A stretch of 64,000 nucleotides of DNA, from assembly GCA_036365515.1 (NCBI GenBank), contig CM070877.1, forward strand, positions 58,706,975 through 58,770,974, given 5' to 3'. The stretch's first letter is position 1. Every line of letters starts with the position of its first letter. The DNA comes from Torymus aiolomorphi (Eukaryota; Arthropoda; Insecta; Hymenoptera; Torymidae). The position numbers and the translations under genes are program-made. The notes under the pieces were generated by a model. It was not told where the DNA came from and made no database searches. It worked only from the letters and a program-made list of their open reading frames with translations. Of the stretch, positions 35,008 to 46,091 are shown in pieces.

Positions 35008-35889
35008 TTATTTAACAGGAAGGGGTACTAACTTAACAATGGGTCTGCATAATGACCCTGAGCTGGTTTTCAGCGTTACAACACGGATTTTCTGATCCTT
35101 TCCAGGATGGAGAAAAGTTATTCGTCCCATCGGCCACCTGCCAGGGGGACTGTTTTCGCTTCTTATAAGTACTAAGTCACCTATCTGTGGCGACGCTTTA
35201 GGTCGCAACCATTTATTCCTAGTTTCTAGAGCGGTTAAATATTCGTTCTTCCATCGCAACCAGAGACTTTGTGTCATCTGGGACACTAATTGCCAACGTT
35301 TACCAATGGGTATACTTTGGGATGTTAGATCGGGTTCAGGCACAAGGTACGAAGCGCGTTGTATAAGGAAATGGGCTCGAGTTAGGAAATCTAAGTCTGA
35401 AGGGTCATCGGATAATCCTGCGAGCGGCCTTGAGTTCAAGCAGGCCTCAATACGGCATAGTAAGGTGCTGAACTCTGAGAACGTAAGAATAGTCTCGCCT
35501 ATGACTCTCCGCAAGTGAAATTTCAGAGACTTAACCCCAGCCTCCCATAAACCTCCGAAATGAGGAGCGCTTGGCGGATTAAAATGCCACTTTGAACCTT
35601 CATTAACGAGATGATTCGCGAGTTTCATTGTATAATCCGAATTGGCTTGAAGCATAGCCTGCAACGCTTTATCTGCGCCTACAAACGTTGTGCCCTGATC
35701 CGAGAATAAGTCTGAACAATGCCCTCTGCGGGCTGTAAATCTGTGAAAGGCCGCGATAAATGCTTCTGAAGAATAATCTTCGACTAATTCCAAGTGTACA
35801 GCTTTAGTCACCATACAAACAAATATGGCTACGTAGCATTTAAGTGTACCTTTTCCTCTAGATTTAGTTAAACGCACGTTCATGGTCAA
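35008..35889 (-). CDS. Pao pol, integrase catalytic core and C-terminus
   Basis: Encodes VTKAVHLELVEDYSSEAFIA, then LFSDQGTTFVGADKALQ (second Asp of the D,D-35-E core) and WHFNPPSAPHFGGLWEAGVK with the terminal Glu, the hallmark Pao integrase block. The C-terminal RWPMGRITFLHPGKDQKIRV segment is also typical. The product would insert the cDNA into the genome. The frame begins at a fresh ATG overlapping the stop of the upstream pol frame. In the family this is one polyprotein, so a point change plus a one-base deletion near 35885 splits pol here. Confidence 0.92.
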   Translation of the reverse strand: MTMNVRLTKSRGKGTLKCYVAIFVCMVTKAVHLELVEDYSSEAFIAAFHRFTARRGHCSDLFSDQGTTFVGADKALQAMLQANSDYTMKLANHLVNEGSKWHFNPPSAPHFGGLWEAGVKSLKFHLRRVIGETILTFSEFSTLLCRIEACLNSRPLAGLSDDPSDLDFLTRAHFLIQRASYLVPEPDLTSQSIPIGKRWQLVSQMTQSLWLRWKNEYLTALETRNKWLRPKASPQIGDLVLIRSENSPPGRWPMGRITFLHPGKDQKIRVVTLKTSSGSLCRPIVKLVPLPVK

Positions 35890-38800
35890 GCGTAGTCAAC
35901 GCCAGTTCTTTGGAATACACTAGCAGGTTGCACCCATGCACTAGGCAGATCAGCCATAATTTGAGATGGTACTGATTTTGAATATCGAGTACACTGCAAA
36001 CATCCTCTAATTAATTTCCTAACCTCAGTTCGCCCGCGTACAATCCAAACCTGCTGTCTCAACGTAGCTAACGTTAGCTGAGTCCCACCATATAAGGTGC
36101 GCAAATGCGCTTGACGTATAATTAGGGACGTAAGACTAGACGAATGAGGTAGCACAATCGGGTGCTTTGCACGAACATCAGTCAAAGCGTTGGAAAGCCT
36201 ACCGCCCACCTTAATCAAATTGTTTTCTGTAAAGGGACTTAGTGAAGCTAAGGGATTTTTAGAGCTCAACCCCTTATGCGCTGCTAAGAGCCGATACTCG
36301 TCTAAGAAGAAGCTCTGTTGCACAAGATAACACCAAAAGAGCTGGGCGTTATGTATCTCGCAAGATGAGAGTAACGACGAACTATAATCTATATTGCCCT
36401 GCAAAATGGGTATATCTAAACTCTTAAATTTATGATTTCTTGCAGATTGGATTCTGCTACTAATCTTTCGTAGAAATCTCAAACAATAGGCGGTTACTCT
36501 TAACAATCTGGTTACCGAAGAGTAGCGACGCACGAGGTTCCAGACGCTTTCCTCTTTTTCCTCATTAACTCTTCTAAGTTTTTCCTGCCTTTTCTCTTTT
36601 GTTAATTCAGCTACTGTGTTGCATGTATTAATAGTGATTACTTTTGCAACAACAAAATTTAATGCGTCCTGAGCTTTAGACCATATTCCGTCTTGGGCTC
36701 TTAGAAATTCGGGACCTTTCCACCACAACTCATTATCTTGGAGTTTTGCGGGTTCAATTCCGCGCGAGACGATGTCAGCGGGGTTGTCTTTCGACCTCAC
36801 GTGATGCCAATAGGCATCGGGTAACGTTGTATGAATTTCAGAGCACCTATTTGCAATGAAAGTTGCCCAACGAGATGGTTGATCTCTTAGCCAAAACAAA
36901 ACGTCGGCTGAGTCAGTCCATAAGTGTGTGTTTAGAATTGGGAGTTGTGTTGAATTGAGAAACTGGTTTGCTAGTCGCACTAGTAGAACAGAGGCACACA
37001 GTTCTAAGCGAGGTACACTAAGCGTCTTAACTGGTGCTACTCTTGACTTTGCGACCTGCAATGAAGTGAGCGCTTCGTTTTCTCGAATTAGTCTTAAATA
37101 AACTACAGCGTCATAAGCGCTCTTTGACGCATCCGCGAAACCATGTAATTCCACCAAGGTGTGAGGGGTATAACCATTCCAACGTGGAATTTTTATGTTA
37201 GTGATTGCAGGGAGAGTCTTTACCCAGTCAACCCAGTGTCGAATTATTTCCACAGGGAGAGGATTATCCCATTCTACCTTCTGAAGCCAAAGAGTTTGCA
37301 TGAGGATCTTTGCTATCACGACTACTGGAGCGATCAATCCTAGCGGGTCATAAATGCGCGCGATACGAGAAAGTATGCTACGCTTTGTAACAGTCTGTGA
37401 GTTATCTGAGTCACTGACGTGAAAACAAAAGTAATCGCCTTTAGTATACCACGCAATTCCTAATAACGGAATAGCAGTGCTTGCGTTGAATAATGTTACC
37501 TTTTCCTCAGCTAACATATTTCCAGGCAACTCAGAAAGTGCTTGAGTGCTATTAGAAGACCATTCTCTTAAGTTCATTTGGCCTTTAGCGAATAAGCTAA
37601 CTAAGTCCGTTATCTTTTCTTTTGCTTCAGCGATTGAATGAGCTCCAGTGAGCACGTTGTCAGAGTACATTTCCTTTTGTACAACGTAGGATGCCTTTGG
37701 ATGCTCCTGTTCGTAGTCCCTAGCCAACTGTAGCAATGTTCGAATTGCGAGGTACAAGGAAGGTGCTAAGCCATAAGTTACCGTACTCAGAAGATAAATT
37801 GTTATTCTCTGTGACGGGTCAAATCGCCATAAAATAGCGAGGAACTTCCTATCATCCGAGTATGCTCCTATCTGCCGGAACATTTTCTCAACGTCTGCGG
37901 ATAGTGCGACTAAATAATTGCGAACGCTACAGACTAAATCTACTGGATTTAACAAATGATTAGGACCTGTATACAATAGATCATTTAATGATTGGCCTGT
38001 GTTTAATCTACTGGATCCATTAAACACAGTTCGCAACTTGGTTGTTGTGCTGGTTTCCTTCCAGACACCATGATGCGGTAGAAAAAAGTATTCAGACTCG
38101 CTCGAGGGTACTGCCTCTATAGCGGTCATGTGACCCAGATCAATATACTCTTGTATGAATTTAGTATATTCGATTTTAAGTCTTTCGTCCTTTTGGAAGT
38201 TTGTCTCGAGACGTTTTAAAGCAGCGAGAGCATGTAGATAAGAAGAGCCTAACTTCAGCGTACTCAGAGCACTTGGATCTTTCCAAGGCAATCTTACTGT
38301 ATAACGACCGTTTTCATCTCTTGTAGTGGTGTTTATATATAAATTTTCACAAATTTGTTCCTGTTGTGAGCGAGAATTTTTAGATGTTGGCACTTCTTCC
38401 GTCCTCCAAAATTCTTGCAATTGCTCTGACAGATCTAAATTGCTGACCGAAGCAGTATGCAGGACTGTAAGAATTTGCGAATGAGAATCGGAGACGAAAG
38501 TAGGACTGGTGATTTTTCCAGTTAGTAACCAACCTAGTTTCGATTGCGTAGCCATGGGCTGTTGTTTAGGACCTCTAATTATTTTCTGCTCAATTATATT
38601 GGAATAAACCTCTGCTCCTAGTAACACTTCAACTTGATGTTGCTCTAAATAATGTGGATCAGCTAGTTGTAATCCTTCTAAAAATCTTAGGGAACTAACT
38701 GAGCGTAGAACAGGGGGTTTATAAGAAGAAATCTGTTGAAGTACTAAAGCTTTGGTTTCTAGCAAAAATGTCGAATCAAAATAAGGCTTAAGGGTGAGAG

Positions 38801-38969
38801 ACGCTAATTTGTTAGCGTGTAACGAAGATTGCTCTCCTACGCCTTGTATGAGCCTTTTGGTGTGCTCTAGCGGCAAAGAAAGTTGATCGCAAAGATTTTT
38901 TGTTACTTGCGAAACTTGACTGCATGGGTCGATTAGTGCTCTTACATTCATGCTTTTGTTTTTTGGACC
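35886..38969 (-). CDS. Pao pol: protease, reverse transcriptase, RNase H, integrase zinc finger
   Basis: The listed frame starts at 39023, but its first codons are pogo inverted repeat; Pao sequence begins at 38969. Domains: protease with ALIDPCSQVS (usual DSG replaced by DPC); RT with motif A LSADVEKMFRQI (about residue 385) and a catalytic box reading YSDN (37656-37667) where Pao has YVDD; RNase H with HGFADASKSAYDAVVY and LWTDSADVLFWL; then the integrase HHCC finger (IIRQAHLRTLYGG ... CLQCTR). The change of the second RT aspartate to Asn should destroy polymerisation. Otherwise about 1,028 codons are open. Confidence 0.93.
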   Translation of the reverse strand, partial: GPKNKSMNVRALIDPCSQVSQVTKNLCDQLSLPLEHTKRLIQGVGEQSSLHANKLASLTLKPYFDSTFLLETKALVLQQISSYKPPVLRSVSSLRFLEGLQLADPHYLEQHQVEVLLGAEVYSNIIEQKIIRGPKQQPMATQSKLGWLLTGKITSPTFVSDSHSQILTVLHTASVSNLDLSEQLQEFWRTEEVPTSKNSRSQQEQICENLYINTTTRDENGRYTVRLPWKDPSALSTLKLGSSYLHALAALKRLETNFQKDERLKIEYTKFIQEYIDLGHMTAIEAVPSSESEYFFLPHHGVWKETSTTTKLRTVFNGSSRLNTGQSLNDLLYTGPNHLLNPVDLVCSVRNYLVALSADVEKMFRQIGAYSDDRKFLAILWRFDPSQRITIYLLSTVTYGLAPSLYLAIRTLLQLARDYEQEHPKASYVVQKEMYSDNVLTGAHSIAEAKEKITDLVSLFAKGQMNLREWSSNSTQALSELPGNMLAEEKVTLFNASTAIPLLGIAWYTKGDYFCFHVSDSDNSQTVTKRSILSRIARIYDPLGLIAPVVVIAKILMQTLWLQKVEWDNPLPVEIIRHWVDWVKTLPAITNIKIPRWNGYTPHTLVELHGFADASKSAYDAVVYLRLIRENEALTSLQVAKSRVAPVKTLSVPRLELCASVLLVRLANQFLNSTQLPILNTHLWTDSADVLFWLRDQPSRWATFIANRCSEIHTTLPDAYWHHVRSKDNPADIVSRGIEPAKLQDNELWWKGPEFLRAQDGIWSKAQDALNFVVAKVITINTCNTVAELTKEKRQEKLRRVNEEKEESVWNLVRRYSSVTRLLRVTAYCLRFLRKISSRIQSARNHKFKSLDIPILQGNIDYSSSLLSSCEIHNAQLFWCYLVQQSFFLDEYRLLAAHKGLSSKNPLASLSPFTENNLIKVGGRLSNALTDVRAKHPIVLPHSSSLTSLIIRQAHLRTLYGGTQLTLATLRQQVWIVRGRTEVRKLIRGCLQCTRYSKSVPSQIMADLPSAWVQPASVFQRTGVDYA

Positions 38970-39553
38970 TAGGGTAAGAGACCCGATTAGTGTGCCAGTA
39001 AGAGAAAACATCCACTTATACATGAAATAGACAGCGCTATAATTTTTATTTTCTTAACTCAAAGTTTAGTCAAATAATTGGACTCTTTCTTTTGCTTCCA
39101 GTATTTTTATTTATATGAATAAAAAATATTTAATGTAAATATAGATGAAATAAAAAATAATTATTGTGACCCTATTTGTGTGCCCTGGCAGCTCTCACTG
39201 GATGTATTTGTGTGTTCCCGATTTGTGTGCCTGTCCCTATGTGTGAGCCCCGCATTAATGTGTCTTTTAAAATTAATGACTGAATTATAGGTTACGGTTG
39301 ATTTAAAATTTGAAAGAGGTGTAATAAAAATTTATTTTATGATTAATATGAAACTTTTTAACAGTAATTAGGGTTGATGATAAATTTTAATTCAAGATTT
39401 AAATAAAATAAAATATATTATAAGAGCTTTTTATTGATAAATAGATAATTTATATATTTTTGCAAAAGAAACTTAAGAAAGTAAATAATAATTATAATGA
39501 ACAAAATAAATTTAATTTTTTATTACTAAATAACGATTTTATCTAGGTAGGTA

Positions 39554-40151
39554 CTAAATTTCATTTTCTTTCGAAGTTATCTTTTGGTTCTCTTTTAGGA
39601 TCTTCGCTTTTGGAGTTGATTTCGTTTTTGGAGTTGATTTCTTTTTTGGCTTTTTCTTTTTTTCTTTCTTCTTCTCTTCAATTTCTTGTTTAATTTTTTT
39701 ATTTTCTATCCTAATTTTTCTTTTCAATTTTTTCTCTTCCTCTATTTTTCTCTTTTTCTCGTTTTGCTCTGTGTAATATTGTATACCCTTCTCAGAAGAT
39801 AGTATGGATGGCAATTTAACTTTTGGTGGCCTTGTTGTTTTTTTGGAAGTAATCTCTTTTGGCCAGAATAAAAATTGCTTGAACTGAGAAGGTACATTAT
39901 CATTTGATTTTGAATCATTTTGAGTCAAATTCTGTATATCTTGTAAGGGCCTATTTTTATTATTAATAGTCTTCTCAGCATTTTCATTTACTGCTTCGTT
40001 AGAGACAGTTTCATTAGTAAGCAAATTTTGTGAAGATGGCAAATCGTTGCTACCATCAAGTAGCACATTGCCATTGTCATCGACATAAAATGTCATGTTC
40101 ATATCTCCATTCAACTCATCACTACTATTCATATTATTATTCAAAATAATC
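39554..40151 (-). pseudogene. pogo-like transposase, C-terminal basic/acidic region (last exon)
   Basis: Preceded by a good acceptor (TTTTTTTGCAG at about 40152). Contains KQFLFWPKEI and then a long Lys/Glu-rich run (KKRKIEEEKKLKRKIRIENK), as in the C-termini of arthropod pogo/Jerky-like transposases. The frame is open. Its link to the catalytic exon depends on splicing, which I infer. Confidence 0.6.
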
Positions 40152-40350
40152 ATCTGCAAAAAAACTTATCTATTAATAAAATTAATGAAAGTAATATAAA
40201 ATCAAAACATTTAGTTTCTGTAAATTCATTGACAAATGTAAAAGGTAAAGATTTCTTAAAAACATGATTTCTTAAAATAAACTATCTAAAAATAAACTTA
40301 AGCGTATCTTCTAAAAAGGGTATAGTCTTAAGATTAAACTAAAGCCTAAT

Positions 40351-40489
40351 TTACTTCAGCAACTGGTTCTGTCCTTTCATCCACTGGTGAAGTTTCCATT
40401 ATATTTCCATCGGATACACTTAGCAATGTACAATCAGGTCTAACATATACTTGATCGAAAGCCTCTTGAACTGATACAATATTTTGCTC
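40351..40489 (-). pseudogene. pogo-like transposase, candidate short exon
   Basis: Between ATTATTTAG (acceptor) and GCTGAAGTAAAT (possible donor or stop) the minus strand reads EQNIVSVQEAFDQVYVRPDC and LLSVSDGNIMETSPVDERTE. The text is protein-like and open, and it lies between two better-supported exons. I infer it is an exon. Confidence 0.45.
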
Positions 40490-40565
40490 CTAAATAATAT
40501 AAATTACACGTACTAAATATTATCTATATAAATATAAGTAATTTATATGTTTTTTTGTTACTTAC

Positions 40566-40679
40566 AATTGTGTTAGCGTTACCATTCAAATTATCTACAG
40601 AGTTTGAGGTTGTTTCATTTGCAAAACCTTCAGAGACAATATCTGGATCGGAAGTCAATTGAGAAGATGAACTGTTGTA
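40566..40679 (-). pseudogene. pogo-like transposase, candidate exon
   Basis: Bounded by acceptor CAATTTTACAG at 40680-40681 and donor GTAAGT after 40566. Encodes YNSSSSQLTSDPDIVSEGFA and NETTSNSVDNLNGNANTI. The strong consensus splice sites argue for a real exon. Confidence 0.6.
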
Positions 40680-40768
40680 CTGTAAAATTGAAACATATTT
40701 ATTTACGCTGTACACATGTATTAGGTGGCAAAACTACTAACACTATTTGGTTTGTATGGCAAAATTCA

Positions 40769-41644
40769 CTAAGAGGTTGCGTGTCCATCAACAAATAAAA
40801 TCACTGGTAGTTCAATTTTTTCCCTTTTTATCCATGGCAAAAATTTGTTTGCTATATATTCATAAAAAACATTAGCACACATCCATCCTGAATCAGAGGT
40901 ACCGGCAATAAAATCTTTTGGCATAGATGTGTAGATTGCAGAGGGGATTCGCTTGTAATAAAACAGTGTCATTGTTGGAGCCAACTGTCCAGCAGCATTA
41001 CCCGTAACTAAGACAGTGAGATTTTCTTTCTCATTACGATCCACCACACTATAAACATTTTTGCTTCCCTTCTCAGCTAGTACTGCTACGCCTCCTTTTG
41101 GATTTAAACATACTGCCGTCTCATCTGTATTAAAGATCCTTGAAGGATCTAAATGTAGAAGGTTTTTCTTTTCTAAATAACACTTGACTTCAGAAAACCA
41201 TATTCTCACACTATTTTCAGTGACTAATGCCCTCGATAATGACACATTTTCAGATAATCTTATCTTCAACTGTGGGTGGCGACGAAGAAAAGCTTGATAC
41301 CAATGCCTGCCTGGTCTATCATTGGTAAATGGGGTTTCAGTTTTTGATTTCTTCACTAATACTGCCACACTATTCAATAAATGGTCCTTGGTGACTGGGC
41401 AGCCAAGTTTACACATTTTCAGAATCCAGTCCACTAAATGTTGTTCTTCTTCGGAAGTAAAAACTGTAGGAGGTCCGCTTCTCTCACTTTGATATTTTTT
41501 TGTTACTTTACTATGTAAAGATGATCTGGGCACGTTATACATTCTACTTGCAGTATTAATGGGAGTGCATGTTTGCACTGCTTCAAGTGCTTTTGCCATA
41601 ACCTCTGGCGGATATACTTTACGCTTCTGTTTTTCTGGCTTCAT
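40769..41644 (-). pseudogene. pogo/Tigger transposase, DNA-binding and catalytic part
   Basis: Starts KPEKQKRKVYPPEVMAKALE with a psq-type helix-turn-helix (TASRMYNVPRSSLHSKV), then a CENP-B-like second HTH (WYQAFLRRHPQLKIRLSENV). The DDE core shows FNTDETAVCLNP (first Asp) and VILFVDGHATS (second Asp). A one-base shift follows; the next frame reads SEFCHTNQIVLVVLPPNTC and stops. The family's following TH..QPLDV block, with the third acidic residue, is missing. The enzyme is therefore dead, though splice sites and ends remain. Confidence 0.87.
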
Positions 41645-42283
41645 GTTTATGTTGTTCCTTTATACTAAAATAAATAATTATAATTATATTACACTTTTTT
41701 TAAATTTATTATTAATGTTACTATTTATTTATAGGTACGTACTTACATCTATGAATAATTGTTACACATTCAGCACTGCGTTAGATGTAGTCATCACGTC
41801 CAGGATAAGTGAAGTTTAGGTTCGCGATCGCGAGGGGCGCATGACAACACACAAATGCGAACAAGTCTTAAAAGTTGACCCTATTAGTGGATTTCATTTA
41901 TAAAATAAAGAAAAAGTTTTATATATACTTTTTTTTACTAATGTTTAGCTAAAACACTATTTTTATTGCATAAAATACACTTTATTTGAAGAAAATAGTT
42001 AATATAAGCTATTTATTTACTTATAAAAAGTCGTGATATCTAAGAGTTTTTCATAGAGAACACGATAAATTTCGTCAAATCGAAAGATCATTTTTTAAAA
42101 ACGTATAAACTATACTTTTAAAGTCTTTAAATGCAACTTTTTCTTATTATCAATATAATAAAATACTTAAATTTTACTAAAAAAATTATTTCATTTAATT
42201 ATTTTCATATGCTTTTTTGTGCGAATTGTTTAATTAAAAAAGCACACAAAAAGGGTCAGGCACACTAATACGGTCTCTTACCC

Positions 42284-43639
42284 TATGATGCAGATAAGTG
42301 CGGTGGCTAATAGAATGCCTGCATTCTCGGTCGTTTGTGTGGTTGAATGAACACTTGAACTTTCCGTTGTAACAGCATTTGAATTCGCTTGTGACGAATT
42401 TGAATTCGCTTGGGACGGATTTGAGTTTGGTTGAGTTATCGCATTTGAAATTTTTTCAATGTTCGAGTCATTTGAGTGCAAGAGCGTGTTGTGCTTTTTC
42501 TTGCAAATAAAACAAGAATACCTAGATTTACAACGATTTTGGGGATGACCGCCTTCCATGCAATTAAAACAGAGATGTTTTGATCTAACAAATTCTCTGT
42601 GGTCTGGAACTGATTGTTTTGTGAATAATTCACACTTAGAAATAAAGTGTTCTGCGTTACAGAAGCTGCAAGCTGCAGCTTTCGAGGCTGATTGCTTTCC
42701 TGAGTCTTTCGACAACGTTTGCAGTGATTGAACCGTGAATGATTCTGAATTTCCAGAATGTTGCTTGGTTTTCAGAATTTTGTTTTTTGAAGAAGCGCCT
42801 ATCGAGTCCTTGCCTTCGTCTAGGTTTTCAATTTGACCTGTAATGAAGGTTTTCAATTGTGCGAGTGTGGGAGGAGTATCACTAGACTTATCTATTGATT
42901 TTTTCCATTCCCTTTTTGTGTTTAAATCTAACAAATCTACTGCTGTGAAAACTAGAAGATCATTTCCAATATCAGCATCTGATCTACCTAATTTGCGAAG
43001 ACTTTCAATTGAACTAAAGACTTCCCTATTAATGCGTTTTAGTTCTGAGTCCGTCTCAGCTTTCATGGGCTTGATATTTATGATCGTGTTAATTAAAGTA
43101 GTGACGGCACAACGCTTATTTTCGTAATAGCCAATAAGAGTTTGCCATGCATTGTCATATTGATCTGCTGCAATAGGGATAGACTTAATATGATCCAATG
43201 CTTCCCCAGTGAGATTGCTTCTCAAATGGTAATACTTGATTGAAGCATCAAGATCATTTCTGCGGTGGACTATGGATCTAAAAAGATCACGGAAATTTTC
43301 CCACTCTGTAAATTTTCCAGAGAACTTAGGAAGATTCATCTTTGGAAGAGAATGTGACTCAATATGGGCTTGATTTATTGTGACGTTTTGATCAACAGCC
43401 ACTGGAGAAGGTGGAGGATTCCTTTCTCTTTCTAGTTGCCTTGAGTCTTCTATAAATTGTAAAAATGCGCTCTTTTGGTCAAAATAGAGATCTATAACCT
43501 GCTCATTCATATTAGCGATGAAATACTCATGATCCTCCGGAGCATCTGAGGTAGTTAAGATTTCCTGATGAGTTGATGTGAATTGTTCAAAGGTTCTTTC
43601 TAAACCTGTTAAGCGTGCTTGAGCCGCAATTATAGACAT
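42284..43639 (-). CDS. Pao gag (DUF1759 type) with zinc knuckles
   Basis: The capsid-like region has LPKMNLPKFSGKFTEWENFR, IKYYHLRSNLTGEALDHIKS and WQTLIGYYENKR, the core of Pao gag proteins. The C-terminal Cys/His array includes CSFCNAEHFISKC, CFNCMEGGHPQNRC and CFICKKKHNTLLH, which would bind RNA. The ATG at 43639 is the natural start. The frame is intact up to the pogo insertion at 42283, which supplies a stop one codon later. Confidence 0.93.
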
Positions 43640-45160
43640 TTTTGCTGCTCCCTTTTTCTTAAAATTGGCAAAAGCAGATGTAATCTTCGGAATATGGAAT
43701 CAGTATGTGATTACCTGCCCTAGAGAATTCTAAACTTCCAGACAATTCTGTCACTCATATCAGTACTAAGGCACTCGAACAATTTTCCTTAGTCTGATCA
43801 TACCTTTTAACATTAAGCACACTAACAATTCTTAATGTTAACATTCGTTGCGTACACCACTTATACAAGTTAGCTATCTAATCTCTTGCTATGCGAACGC
43901 GTGCCACATCACACTGTTTTACCACTCTCTGCACTCATACTTCTCTCAATTACACTCAATTAAACTTAAGTTAAACAAAAACTGTTATCTTTTCACTCTA
44001 ATTGTCTTTAAATAATTAGCGAAGCTTAGGTCTTGTAGTCGAGTAGAAGTTCGAAGCTTGTAGCATTTGTAGACAAGTTGCTCGAAGTCAGCCAGTCGCT
44101 ATTGAAGTTATTGAAGCTGGTAGTGTCGAGCAGGACCTGGTGTTGCTGCAGTGTAAGTGCGAGGCAAGCATGCTGTTGATTGCATGGGTTGAGTGGCAGT
44201 GGATGCATGTGAGGCATAGATTGGTTGAGACATGGTATGAGTGTGCGCCAGCACACGGGTTAAGCATATGATGTGGACTGCAAATACGTATGTATAATAA
44301 GTAGGTGTATAGAATAATAAGCAACAAGCAGTGAAATGAGTTGAACTAGACTGATTCAAGCTTTCGTATCTATCTCATAGTCCATTAAATACTTTACCCT
44401 TACTTTATACATGCTCAAATAAATTTAAAAATAGATTCAACTTTACTTCTATAGCTTTTAAACAAACTAATTAATTTTTTCAATAGAATAGGTTTCCAAG
44501 TCCAATTAAATTTACTAATAGGACTACTACTATTGTATAAGAAGATATAAATAAAGTTTATGAAGTGAAACTTGAAGGAAAAAGCAGTGAGGTTAGGATT
44601 ATCCAATAATTCATTACTGTGACCTCTTAATTAAAACGATACTTAGACCAAATGATGAATGTTGAGATGCATCGTGGTATCCGTATCTTGTTTAGGGCCG
44701 GTAGTAGTTACGCCGAAAACTTAACCTCCAATCGCTGCTCATCCTCGAAGACAGTAAGACTTCCAAGCGTTGACACCTGCGCTGGACGCGACGAAGATCT
44801 TCTCCGTAGCCTTCCGAGTACTGCGGGGCTCTATATGAGTCGTGGTGCTGTGTAGAGGCGTCGTTTCTTGCTGCCGCTTCGACCGCCTCGTGGTTTAGGG
44901 CCGCACGCTCGTACTACGATGATTCTCTTGATCTGAGCGTCGAAACTCGGTCTAGTTGTAGTTCACCCGCGCCGTGTATAGTACCGGAGGTGTCCCGTCT
45001 CTGCCAGATCTCCTTGATGCTCGCTTGCGAGAGCCAGCTTAGCAAAATGGCGTCGGCTTGCTTGGCGTCCTCCGCGCTACACGATGCGGTGTACCACCGC
45101 GTCCACGTACTTTTCAGTTGTTAACTTTTTTCATTTACCTTTCGCTAATTCCGCTGCGCA
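43640..45160 (-). other. Pao 5' leader
   Basis: About 1.5 kb between primer site and gag start. Open frames here (44026-44606) are short and unrecognised. It may hold packaging signals. Confidence 0.6.
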
Positions 45161-45177
45161 TCCGGCTCGAAGGACCA
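45161..45177 (-). other. Pao primer binding site
   Basis: Minus strand TGGTCCTTCGAGCCGGA, one base after the 5' LTR. It begins TGG, as required to pair with a tRNA 3' CCA end, and has the look of a tRNA T-arm/acceptor complement (TTCGA). Confidence 0.8.
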
Positions 45178-45178
45178 A

Positions 45179-45562
45179 TGTTATTTTTTGTAGACTGAAT
45201 TGCGTAATTGTCAGATGGCGCGGGTAATAAATAAAGGCACAAATTTAGTGAAAGTAAATATATTTAGTACTCTGTCGATTAATTGTGGAACGCGGTGTAC
45301 AAAACTCTCAATTCGGGGCACGACGCGGTTAACAAAAGTAGAGGAGCTGTTGTCCGTTTAGAGGCCTGAGCCTGAGAGAGCGAGCGACGCTCTTGTCGCG
45401 AGCCCACCGGGTCGCGTCCCTCTCACACATACTCACATACACCTACTTAGCTAAGTCTCTGATTGGTTAACTCACGACGCGCGACTAAGAGGACGGAGCC
45501 AAGGACAGCGCGATCTTCTTTCTCTCTCACATTCCAACGCGTACATCATTAAATCGTCAACA
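45179..45562 (-). repeat. Pao 5' LTR
   Basis: Partner of 34548-34931. Minus-strand ends TGTTGACGATTT...AATAACA. About five differences from the partner by eye. Confidence 0.92.
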
Positions 45563-46091
45563 GTGTTAATGAATTATTAATATAATTCACTCAAAGATTT
45601 TAAATTTACATGATTTTGAAATATAAAGGGTATTGGAAAAATTGCTATTTCTGACTAACATTTCTATTAAGGTGGGTTACTGTTTATTGTATAAAAATGA
45701 AACAGCCTTTGATATCAGCTCTTTTGTGTTTATTATACCCGGGGATCAAATATAACTTTTATTTCTTATTTGTTATTCGGCATTCATCAATAAGAAAAGA
45801 AAGTTTTAACAATAAGTCGAAGGATGAATTTAAGAAAAGTAACAACTATAAGATTCTAAACTAGAAATTAATATGTGCGCCGCGTCGTCGCTTCTATGGC
45901 AGCTTGAGAAACTCCCCATAGCGCAGGCCACACTAGGCAACCCCTGATGCAGTAATGTCAAGAGTGGTTAAGGGTCATGACTATGGTTCATCAAAAGAAA
46001 TAGTTCAACTAATCCTAAATAAGGTGAAATATATAAAAAAAAAAAATAAAATAAAAAAAAATCGTACAGTACGTAGACGGTTCCGTCACAC
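45563..46091. other. AT-rich spacer
   Basis: Non-coding. Includes an A-rich run at 46030-46060 just before the LTR fragment. No gene is seen. Confidence 0.4.

Larger units (their letters stand above)
38972..42283 (-). mobile_element. pogo/Tigger DNA transposon nested in Pao, 3.3 kb
   Basis: Inverted ends GGGTAAGAGACCCGATTAGT (left, plus strand) and the near-identical reverse complement at the right end. TA flanks both ends (38970-38971 and 42284-42285). The insertion falls exactly between Pao gag and the Pao protease; removing it and one TA leaves Pao in a single frame. Further inside, GTGTGCC words recur in sub-terminal repeats (39168-39250, 42240-42265). Confidence 0.88.
34548..45562 (-). 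mobile_element. BEL/Pao LTR retrotransposon, nearly complete, with nested pogo insertion
   Basis: Two 384-base LTRs (34548-34931 and 45179-45562) bound a minus-strand element. Order: 5' LTR, primer site, leader, gag, [pogo insertion], protease/RT/RNase H/integrase, 3' LTR. The LTRs differ at about five positions (about 1.3 percent), so the insertion is young. Without the 3.3-kb pogo element the length is about 7.7 kb, normal for Pao. Flanks next to the LTRs (TAGAG left, GTGTT right) do not match, so no target duplication is seen. Confidence 0.93.
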
